From Oegoconia quadripuncta (Eukaryota; Arthropoda; Insecta; Lepidoptera; Autostichidae): DNA of 64,000 bases. The notes under the pieces were generated by a model, which saw nothing but the letters and a program-made list of their open reading frames with translations, ran no database searches and had not been told where the DNA came from. Location: assembly GCA_949316235.1 (NCBI GenBank), contig OX438751.1, positions 19,468,801-19,532,800 on the forward strand, given 5' to 3'. The position numbers and the translations under genes were made by a program. Positions 45,901 through 57,900 of the stretch are shown one piece after another (position 1 is the first letter of the stretch; every line of letters starts with the position of its first letter).

Positions 45901-48900
45901 TTGCAGTCCGACTTAAAATTAACAAAATTATTTTTAATGACCCCATTCCAATTTGACACAGTTCCGAAAGTTGTAGAACCTGGTAGTAGAACGAAACGGG
46001 CTACTTAGGTCAAAATCTGAAGCAGTTTATGATTTCATACTGCGTTTAGCTCTCGCCAACTACTCAACGTGTAAGAACTGTCAAGCAGATTGAGATTTGG
46101 GGCAGATCCTCCCTTGAATAGCAATTGAAGAGTTCTTCAAGGTTCTTGGGAGAAATCTACTTACCGCTGTGTTGTTTTCTATTATATATTATTTAATAGT
46201 ATTCCATTAATACTCTCGTTTATTAATTTATTCGACAGCCGAGCTACGCCTGTATATCACGCTGAACGCTGTCAGTGTTCATTTTCCTTGAGGATAATTT
46301 GAATTATATGACAACAAAGCACGAAATAAGAAATACGATACAAATTACAAAAGAACCTGTCAGATATATTTGTATAATAAATAAATTGTTGTTATTATGG
46401 AATATTATATTCACCTTTATTAACAATAATTATAATTTTAAATTAATTGATTAACTTTTTTTTATGCACGAGATTTATTTTTTTTCGAGAAAGAAGCCAA
46501 TTATCGAAACCAACTCGGCTGGGCAGCGTACGGGGAACTGCGCAACGTCTTCTCGTCTAAAATACCTCAGTGGACAAAGAGGAAATTCTTTAATCAAGAC
46601 ACTGAAATGTAGTACGACGTCTTACTATGAGATCGAATCGGGTATAAGGAAATTGTAAAAGAACGAACGTCACCGATATAACCCAACAGACTTGTAAGTC
46701 AGCGGCAGTGGGCAGGTACATAACACGAAGAAGCATTACATAAGGACGGCCTAATGGAAACCTATGGGTGAATCCTATGTTAACAGTGAAAGTCCTGTAG
46801 CTGATATAATGAGGATGAATATAATTTTTTTTTTAAATAAATACTTATTATAAATCAAAAACATCCATAACTCGGGTACACATGTCCGTATTCATCACAC
46901 AAACATATGCCCCTAGCGGGATTCGAACCCGCAACCTTTTGGTATTAGCGGTCAGAGTTGCTAACCACTATACCAAACAGGTCGTCAATTTCGTCGTTTT
47001 TACCGTACTATAAATATAAATAAATAAATAAAATATTATTATACTATTATTCGAATGGTGTCATATTTTGGCAAATAACCGCATAAATCTTTGACCACCT
47101 GTTTGGTGTAGTGGTAAGCAACTCTGACCATTATACCAAAAAGTTTGCGGGTTCGAATCCCGCTAGGGTCATATGTTTGTGTGAAGAATACGGACATGTG
47201 TACCCGAGTTATGGATGTTTTCATTTATAATAAGTATTTATTTATAAAAAAAATGTATTTATGTAGTATATCAACCATCTGGTATCCACAACACAAGCCT
47301 ATAGTTGCTTAAAGTGGAACTAGATGGCGCTGTGTGTATGTCAAGGATATTTATTATTAAAAAAAAAAAATCTTAGGCCTAAATGGTATGTGTCTACTAA
47401 ACTAACCGCCCGACTCGACCGTCATGATTCGACGGCCATGCTGATCTCTGGGCGCCAGGATTCCCACGATGGAGTGGTGGAAAGCGGCGCGGATGGCGGA
47501 CGGCATCAGGTCGCGACAGTAGTCCGGGTGCTGCCGCCGGAACTTGTAGTACGCTTGTATCTGGAAAAACATGGTTAATTTGAATTTGTCAAACTAATCG
47601 CCTCTGTAGAACAACGGCAAGAGAAAATTAAGTTATACAGGGTGAATTTGAGTTCGTATAATTCCCATTAGCTGGTGACTCCACTCTTGATTCCGAACAA
47701 ATTTCTCCAAAGGACCATAGTCGAATTCGTTCAAAAAATTTTCGATTACCCACTCATACAATGTAAATCATGCTCAAACCACCTTTATTATGGAAGTCCA
47801 ACAATTTTCGGCTGAATTCGGCTGTGGTTGCTCATAATCAGAAGTGGAACCAGTAAACAAGAATTACACGAATGAAATTTCACTGCGTAAATAAATTTTT
47901 TAGGCCTAGTTAGGTAACACAGTGAACAGCAACTCTAGTAAACGTTAGACCTTAACTTAAGAATTAATATAGTCCTATAAGTAATCAATACTCACTTATA
48001 AAAGTCGAAATGTTAAACTTTTTGTCAAATATAGAGTTGGACAAGTTGTTCTTAATATCTTTATTGTACACAAAATTGTTACAGAAATATGCATTGTATA
48101 TAAAATGTACAGAGGCGAGCTTAACTCCGATAGAGTTTTCTACCATCAAACATTAGAGATACATACTGTTTATTAGATTGGGCAGAAAATAGCGTACACA
48201 ACAATTGAATATTATTTTATAAAAAAATAAAATAAATAAAATAAATATATCACATAACCTATCCAAGATACATATACATAGTACGAAGTATAAACAAGTA
48301 TATACATTATCAATACTCATATTATGATAAATAGTTAAATAACTACAATACTGAGAAGAAATCATGAAGACAAATAATGCTCTTTTACTCTTTTCTTGAA
48401 AACTAACGATGGACTTGCGCGGATTGCATGCGGTAGTGCGTTCCATAGTCTCACTAACCGAATCGTGAACGAATCACTATAACGTGTTGTCAAGTGTGAT
48501 TGGCATTTAAGCATGAGGGATGTGGTTTTTCTGCAAGGTTGTTGTTGTTTCTTTATAATGATAATTGTCTTATGATTGTTTATAAGGTTAATATTTTTTG
48601 CTTGCTTATTAAGGGCGGACCCCAAACCACGCGTATTAGGCTCACACTTGTGCGGTTTTGTTTTAATAGCTTTTTAATGAAATCCTTAGATTTGGATTTT
48701 TCAGCGTATAATTAATAGTCGTATACCAGCACAAGGTACTCACCCAGAAACCTTATTTCATCGTACAAAACAAGGTGAAGGTTAAAACTACAGGTAACTA
48801 GGTGAACTTCCGCAATCCTTGTACCAAAAATATCTTTATATTTAAAACTGTTACAAAAATAGTAATTTCCTTAAAAAATATATTAACATCCATCATAGTA

Positions 48901-51900
48901 TGCAATAAACAAATACCTTGGATATGCACAGCTCCACCTAGTTATACACTAAGCAATTATGGATACCAGAGGGTTGATAAACTATACGAATTTTGTAAAT
49001 GTAGGAGTATGTAGACACATTTTATAAATGTAAACATCCAGAATTCGGACATGTCCATTGTCCGTATTTATCATATACACATTTAGGTCTGTAACTCATT
49101 CACCAATCATGGTCGTCAATCACGAAACATTTCGTACCTACTTCAATTTAACTTGGCCAACTACCAGCATCCGGCGAAAAATCTTCTCTTAGCAACGTGG
49201 GGTCATATTAAGAAACAGCCGTGTATCTCGAGTTGCCAGACGTAAGTATTTGCCCTGACTTATTAGGATTCCGGCCGGACTTTGAAAATGTCAGGCTTTT
49301 TGGATTAATTAGATTTTCGTACAAATCGGGCTTTTTGTCAAAACTTCTCAGTTTTACATCTGCCCCCGTAGCATGACAGGTGTGATAAACGTTTATGTCG
49401 CGCGAAATAATATTTGTCCTGCTCATTCGCTTGGACGAACTATACAACTATCCCACTCTAACTCCTACGTCACGCGCGACAGACGATGTCATGTTACGCG
49501 GGCTGGTGACCCTAAGTGTGTCGCGCGTGTTCCTAGTCGAGCGTAAGTATCTTAAAAATCACTGATAATATTTATTTAATATTATTATTTACACAGCATG
49601 GATCTCTTAAATATTTGTTTTTAGGAATATCAAATGAATACTTACCCGTTTAAATGCGCTGTCGGCGTAGAACTTGCACGGCCTGAGGAACTTGAGGAGA
49701 TAATCATCTCTCTCAATTGGAATGGCGAGGTTCGTCTCTCCTGAAATATAATGGTATATCGGAATCATTATCATCAGGTCAATAGGTTTATACGCAAAAG
49801 TTTGAAGCTTATGTCTGTCGGTGGCATTGTAGAACCAAAACGGCCGAACCGATTAGAGAACGGTTTTCTATTTTAGAAAGCTGCTGTTTGCAAAATGGTT
49901 CTTAGCCATGTTTGATGAAAACCATTTCGAAGATATTTACCGTTTTATTCATAAAATTACAAACCCTTTATAAACCTGTTTTAATTATAGTGTGTTTTGT
50001 CTTTGTCGTTCATAAGAAAATGTGGTAATGAAGGAAAAAAAATGAAAGAAAGTGACAACACATACTTTAACTAAAACAGGCTTTATTTTAGGCGGCAACT
50101 TTTTATGAATAAGAGGGTTAGCGTTTAACGCTGTTGGTTGATTCGGGTATGCTGATCCTATATTCGTACCTACTTAATTATTGTTTCTGAGGGACTTTCT
50201 AAATTTTCTATTTTCTATTTTTACCATTTAGGTATTGGTATTTATTAACCCACTTCAAACAAAAAGAGTTGACGGGCGTTATGTGTTTGACGGCATTGTT
50301 GTTGTTTAAATATACCTATTAACACAGTGTTTTGGTATATTTTGATGATATCAGTCTTTCAAGGGTTTTATATATATTTTTATATTTATGATTAAACCCG
50401 GAGAAACGTTTTTAGCCACGTTTCATGTAAAACATATTTAGCTTTTAACACTATCTTTTGGTCCAGGTCTTTTGGACGATATAAAACATTTATTCCCTTA
50501 AAATTGGGTTTTTTAAATTTTCAATTTAAGTTATTATGTACACTGGTCACTCTGACATGGCGATCGATTCGCGTAATTCTTTTGACTATATTAGCAGGGT
50601 AGTCCCAATTTAAGTTATTATTATGTACACTGGTTACTCTGACATTTGGCTGTCGATTCGCGTAACTCTATTGTTATTACAAGGGTGGTCCCAATTTAAG
50701 TTATTATGTACACTGGTTATACTGATATTTGGTGGTCGATTCGCGTAATTCTTTGAGTATATTACCAGGGTGGTCCCAATTAAAGTTATTGTGTACACTG
50801 GTTACTCTGACATTTGACATTTGGTTGGTCGCGATTTGATCTAGGTCTGATGATACACTCCAGTGATAAAGAGCGGTACCTTACTGATGTCGGTTGTTTT
50901 GTTAATTTTAGGCGGTTTTGGAGGTCTACTCTCAAACGAAAATAACTTCGGACGGCCCTAACTTCGGACTTTTTCTTTTGCAGTTTGCTGTGTCAATTAT
51001 AAACCAATCGTCATTATTTAACTTTTGTTGAATATAGTTGGATATCACAAGTTAGTACGGGACCCAAGGAACATCTGAAGTTATGCTAATAAAGGATTCT
51101 TAGCAAAAGAAAAAGTCCGAAGTTACGGCCGCCCTAAGCTATTTTCTTTAGAGAGTAGACCCCCATTTAGAACTTGTGTTCCGCGACATCGGCCAGTTGT
51201 GACCAGTAATCAAAGTGACAAACACAAATGAACTTACAAGATAAGATAAGATAAGATAATATAAGCTAATATAAGATAAGATAAGACAAGATAAGACAAG
51301 ATAAGACAAGATAAGACAAGATAAGATAAGATAAGATAAGATAAGATAATATAAGATAAGATAAGATAAGATAAGATAAGATAAGATAAGATAAGATAAG
51401 ATTTGTACGTGACCTATTGTTTGTACTCTGTTATTGTAATATTTTGTGCAATAAAGAATAAGATAAGATAAGATAATAAGTTTAATTGCAAGAATATAGT
51501 ATGAACAAGATCTTAATAATTAAAAATAAGTACATTGTATTCAGCCCGCAAGCAGACATGCAAATATTAAATATAATTTGAATCTATATCTGGACATATT
51601 GACTAATAATTTAATTTTTTTATTCCAAATATTCCTTAACTTTATTTATTTATTTATTATATTTATTTTATTTTTCTCATAAATATTTTTCTTAACAAGT
51701 GGCTTATATAATGTATTCATAATCTTAGCTCTAGTCTGCCTCTGAACAACTAATGTTTAGTAAGATATAAATGTTTTCCTTCCTAAATCGCGCTGCGTAT
51801 TTCCCAGTAAACAAATCTGTGCATTGTATTCAAAAGAATTCTCGACTTTACAACATCTCTGTCAAAACAGCTGGTTTTGGCACCGTTATAGGTAAACCCA

Positions 51901-54900
51901 GATCGCACCATTATGCGACAAAAATCTTAAATATAATGCCAGATATATGTAGCTACACCTATATATGTACAACATGAGGTCACATAGGTAGTGAATTGAC
52001 GAAAGTTGTCCCAAACCTTGCCTTTTCGTGGTACAGCTTGAAAATTAGAGTCACGTGGCTATCACGTCGGATTTTTTATCGTAAGGGAAAAATAGGGCAC
52101 AAATATACCCGAAGTGAAATAGAAGGTAAAGTCCCATATCTTATTATCGAATTAAGTTAGAAACTTAAATTTTTTGCAGAACTTTAAGCACATTGAATAT
52201 AATACTTGATATTCATCATCAACAGCCTTACACATCCCCACTATTGGGTCATGGCCTCCTTTCACTGGGAGAGGGTATGGGACATAATCCACCACGCAGG
52301 CCCAGTGCGGAATGGTGGGTTTGTGTCACACTAGTGGCCACCTGACAGTCAGTGTTTTTAAGCCGGCCCTGTAGGCCACCAACTTGGCTTAACGACTTTT
52401 GTAATTGAAAACAACCGAGACCGACAATTTAACGTGCCCTTCGAATCTCGAAAGGACTCGTATTGAATTACCACTAGTGGTCACCCATCCAAGAACTGAC
52501 CGCGCTAGACATTGCTTAAGTTCGCTAATCGAAAATGAAAAGCGAATGCGACTGCGCCTCGAGTTATATAGTGACTAATGACATAGTGACTAGCAATGCC
52601 TGCTGCCTGAACTTAGTACAAATTCTTATAAACCTCATCACATCACAGGTTATAGCAGGTCACTGTTGGACATATACGAGTATCCTCTCCCATGGCTCGA
52701 TTTTCATCGCATCCCTTGAGAGGTTTTACTTTAATTACCACGCTGGGCAGGCTGGTTGCCGATCGCAGATTAGATTTTTTGGGAGCTCCGCACCAATGGA
52801 GCTGCTGGCCATCACTGGTCTTCGCCTTCTACGACACCCATGGGATGAGAGGCTTTCTCCTATTCTACTATGCCGGTATCGACACCACTTAGGTACTCAA
52901 GCATTATTCATTTCACTTGCAATAAAACGTATTGTTTATGTCATTATCATCACATTAGCAAGACGAAATAAGCGACCGTTACTGACCTTGAACAAAATTA
53001 CTTCACGCTCTGTTAATGTTGACCATTTTGTAAGAACACTCTAACGAGTTCCGAGAGCATTCATTCACAATTATTTATTAAAATTAAAAGAGTAATTTTT
53101 TTTCTTTGGAAAAATAAATGAGGATGAGTAATTAATTTACTTTTGGATTATTATATTTTATCCTACAAAGTTTGACTGACGGAAGAATTAATATCTCCAC
53201 CTCCTCGTTGAATGGACTAATCCCAGAACTTATTTGCCTTAAAACTATAAAATGTTTTTACACAAGTTAGTGTTCTACATCCACAGAGTATTTCATACTA
53301 ATGTAGATAATGATATCTGGCAGATTGATTCTTGGTAAATTAACTCCTAATAGTGACTGCTCTTTGCAATTAAAAGACAATGCGTGATTATGGTTATAAA
53401 TGAAGTGCACAATTTTTTCCTTGTTTGAACAGTCTATCGAGGAAGTGTGAATGGGTTATAATAAAAATATTAAACATTTTTAACCGAATCCAAAAAAAGG
53501 AGGCGGTTCTCAATTCGACTCTATTTTTTTAAAGTCTGTTACGCGATGTCTTCGTCAATTATTAACCGATTTTAATGATAATTTTTTTGTTTGGTAGTGC
53601 TTACCACCAGTATAGCCTCATTCTGACGATGATGTTAAAATCTGATGATGCACTGCGGAGATAGATAATGGAACTATGCTGATGATGTTTTTTTTTGCCA
53701 ATTTAGGCGCTTCAATGACTAACTAGCAGATATCTTAATGTCCGATTGCTATCTTCAGAAAACTTCAGTTTTATCAGCAAGTAGTGAAACAGGTCTACAA
53801 TCCTGCGTAAATGTGTGCGTAAATGTGTGCGTAAATTGACGTAGTAGATAGTGATGCTATCAGCGAAACCAACGGTTGCGGGTTTGAATCCCGCTAGGGT
53901 TAAAGGTTTATTTATTTATTTATTTAACACTTTATTGTATATAAGCATACACGTCAAACAAAACAAAAAACAGGAGAATATTAAAATATACAAACGGCGA
54001 GCTTATCTCTGTAAGAGATCTCTTCCAGCAAACCTCAGTAAGGAGACAAATTGATGAGGTAAATGTTTGTGTGATGATTGCGAATATTTATTCCCGAGTC
54101 ATGGATATTTATATTAATATTTATTTATGTTTATCCGTTATCTAGTATCCATTATACAAGACTAGATTGGTGTAAGCGTCCGAAATAATTTATAATTTAT
54201 TAATACTTAGGCCTCATCGGTCATCTGTTGGTCTTCAAGACTATTATATTAGTTTTTTTTAATTTCATGTGTAAGGGAAGTCAGTTCTTTGATGTTTAGC
54301 GCATTCACTTGACTTATGTTAGTGCAATAGTATACATGCACAGTATATAATTTAACCGCATCCTTGGCTTGGCGATGCCACTGGTCTGCGGATGTGAAGG
54401 TCGCCGTTCGTTTCCCGGCGGAGAATGTAAATTACTGTCCTCCCTCTGTTATATTAGGATAATAATATGCTATTTTTTAAATGGATTTGCACAACTCTTA
54501 CAGCTGTCTATGTACCGATGTTTTAATTAATCCTGAAGATTTACGCTAGTAATTTAAATATTTTATTTTACTTATTTCATTTATAAAGGCAATACGAAAT
54601 AGGTAGATGTGTTATTTTTGTGATGTATAAATAATTTAGTGCATTGTGGTTTCGGCACCAAAAATTAAAGATTCTAACCAACCCATCTCTTCCATGTGGG
54701 AGTTGTAAAAGGCGACTAAAGGAAGAGTCTCTTAGTCGCCTTAGGTTAGATGTTTTTTATTTTGTTTTTATTGTTTTTTTGGAAAGATGTTGAGTTTAGA
54801 TGTTTTCTAGATAAAAAGCAGCTATAGATTTGCACGTTTTAATGGTGAAGGGCTCACCCGCATGTGTGAATTTCTGTACATTTCTGAAGGTGAACAGTGG

Positions 54901-57900
54901 ATGTTGTTTTAAACATTAAAAAAAATTTTGGGACATCTCTGACCACCACATTTGGGGTGTAATATTATAAATAACGGCACGACCTTTATCCCAAATGTAG
55001 TGGTCAGAGATGTCCCAAACATTAGCGTTTGGCCTAGACGCCTAGAGATCGATGTTTGCCTTTCCACATTCTCATTTCTCGCTCGCAACTCATAAATGTC
55101 TATTTTATTTATTTATTATTAATTTTACACTTTATTGCATATAAGTATACACACATACATTGAAAAAAAAAATAGGACAGAAATTACAATACACATAAGG
55201 CGAGCTTATCTCTGTAAGAGATTTCTTCCAGCAAACCCTCGGAAGGAAAAACCAATTTGAAGTTTTTTATTGCAGACAAAGAGCGATACATACAAATATA
55301 GAACAATACATTAACAAAACATATTAGTAAAAAATATGCACAATAAATGAAATATCCTTTGTCGGTATGAGAAATATTATCATAATCATGTTGATAGATC
55401 AACCAAGTGGTAGACCACGTGGACTCACGCCGCCGCCGCCGCCAGTTAATAATTGGCCTTATTTATTTAAAACCAGTCACTTTGGTCATTCGGCCATTCG
55501 TAAGGCGAATCCCACACGTCTCCGCGCGCCGCCCGCCGCCCGCCACGGATGTCGCACTACTCTATATAATTCCGCGCGGTAAATCATACAACCGCATATC
55601 CGCTCGAATCCCAGTTAGACAATGTCGTTATGCGTACCAGCGACGTCATTGCATCGCTACAGTCTCTGCCTTTCGGCTCTCGCAACTGATTGACACTCAA
55701 CTGTTCGCGATTTCTATAGCTAACCAATCAACTGCGAAAAATTAATCCATAGCGTTTGTCTAGGGATGCGGTTACAGTCGTACGAATTAATCGGCGTGGT
55801 GAAGCAGTACAATCGCCTTACATCGCGCGCGGTACAAACGCTACAAAATTTGACTCGCAGCACCCGAGACGTCCCGTGTGCAATACGCCTAAAATGTAAA
55901 TGTTGTTATGAGCATGTCCTACTTTTCACTGATATTTAATTTAAACAACAAATTAAAACTATTTCAAATTGATGTCTGTAAATAACTTATTTGTTTTACT
56001 GGAAGAATAATAAATAACTACCTGATCGTTAAAATCAGTATGTGACAATAATAATAATAAATATTTCGGACATTTACACCGAATATCTAATTTCAAACTA
56101 AATAAAGCGTATACCTATTATGGTAACTATATAAGTACGTAATGATTCCTGCTTAATGTAGAAAATTCCGGTAATTTCACTGGCTCTATTACGCTTCTCG
56201 CTCCTTCACTCCAGAACACGACAACAGAATATATTCTGAAATGTCTTATCCTAGACGTGTACGCACGTAGTCTTGCAGGCTGCTTGAGTGGCACCCTCCT
56301 ATCCGTTTTTGTCGTCAAATTTGACTACCCGTGTTGTCATGTTCCGGAGTCAAGGAGCGAGCAGCGTAAGAGAGCCAGTGAAATTACCGGAATTTTCAAC
56401 TAACTGCATTAAGCAGTAATCATTCTTAAACTTTTACGGTAAAAAAGCTATACCTCCGATTTTCGATTTTTTTTAAAGATAGATAAATAAACCATTTTCA
56501 ACCCCGGACTCAAAATATGTAGCGCCAAAACGGATTACCTTGAAAAAAATATTTCAATCTAAGATTTATACGTAAGACCAAAATTAACTAGAGTAACAAA
56601 TAATCGAATTGAGAACTTCTTGTTTTATTAAATTATTAAATATGACATTATATTCGTAGCAGTTATGTAATTGCTTAAACATACCATCCAGATATTTGTT
56701 ATGTTTGCTGATATTATGTAATCGTTTACTTAGGTGCTTATTACCTAGTTAGCATATTTAAACAGGAAAATTTTGAGCATACCTAAAAATATTCAAAATT
56801 CAAATTAAAACATGCTTTATTTTGTAAGTAAGTCTTTTACAGGATACATTTCGGTGAGTGTGCGTTGGAATTACACAATCTTATTCCACCATCGCCATTC
56901 CATCTTCGGACTACTAGGCGCGGGGAGGGATTCCACCCGTATGTAGTTAACATACCGAACATTCGCACTAAGCGGTTCGATTCTTCATTCATAATGCGAA
57001 CAGCCAAGGCATGGAACTCCCTTCCGGCGTCAGTCTTTCCTGAATCCTACAACCTTGGGATCTTCAAGAGCAGGGTGAATAGGCATCTACTGAGATCGCG
57101 TGCTTCATCTTCGGCCACATCATCACTTCCCATCAGGTGAGATTGTGGTCAAATGCGTATCCAGTTAACCATAAAAAAAAAAAAAAAAAGTAAGTACACA
57201 GGGTACACTTAAAATAGTCAGATTTTACATTTATTTAAGCTACTGCTTTTTCAAAAGGCAATATTCCCCTGAGAAGAACAAGCAAGAAACTCGAGGGGTT
57301 GCTCTTTTTAAAAACAGGTTTTTATATTATAAAAGGCACAATTATATTTCATTATTGATTGTGAAATAGCCTGGCATGCGAACGAGCTGGTTACGTTATT
57401 AGTTGATTATCATCCAAATGGTCTAATATGTTATAATATGCTTTCTTAAAGGAAAGGAAGGTTTTTGTGCATCAATGAGGACTTTATTGAAGAAGTTGAA
57501 GTGTCTCATTCACACTACTTTTCTGCCTACAGGGAACACGAAAATTAGATTTCCATCTTCCAACTTTTCGTATTCTACTGATCAATGTCAGTAAAAGAAA
57601 CGCAGCAATCTGCGTCTCTTTTTAACCGACTTCAAAAAAGGAGGAGGTTCTGTATTCGGGGCGTATTTTTTTTTTTTTAATTTTGTTTTTTTTTTTTTTA
57701 ATTCATTTGACACAGTTAACACGGCGTACATAGTTATATTATTACCAGTTTCTGCGCGTGTATATTTCACGACCTGTTTGGTGGTGTGGTTAGAAACCCT
57801 GACTGCAGCAAAAGGTTGCGGGTTCGAATACCGTAAGGCAATATAACACGGTTCACTTCTGCCTTTCAATTTGGATGAAGAAACGAAAATCAATCAATTT

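Larger units (their letters stand above)
44874..47406 (-). other. Gene B intron 3
   Basis: 2.5 kb. It holds three SINE 1 copies and an RTE-like LINE remnant. 45380-46490 shows nothing recognised apart from a short family Q relic near 45545. Confidence 0.65.
47561..49645 (-). other. Gene B intron 2
   Basis: 2.1 kb with repeat V, a LINE C-terminal remnant and a SINE 1 tail. 49090-49640 holds nothing recognised. Confidence 0.65.

Noticed and set aside
50522..51402. CRISPR-like array
   Set aside because: The genome is eukaryotic, and the units are tandem without unique spacers.
52535..53044. 169-codon open frame on the + strand
   Set aside because: It crosses decayed LINE-tail sequence, has no recognisable domain and odd composition.
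55407..55745. 112-codon Arg-rich open frame
   Set aside because: GC-rich sequence opens frames by chance; no family, splice or conservation signal.
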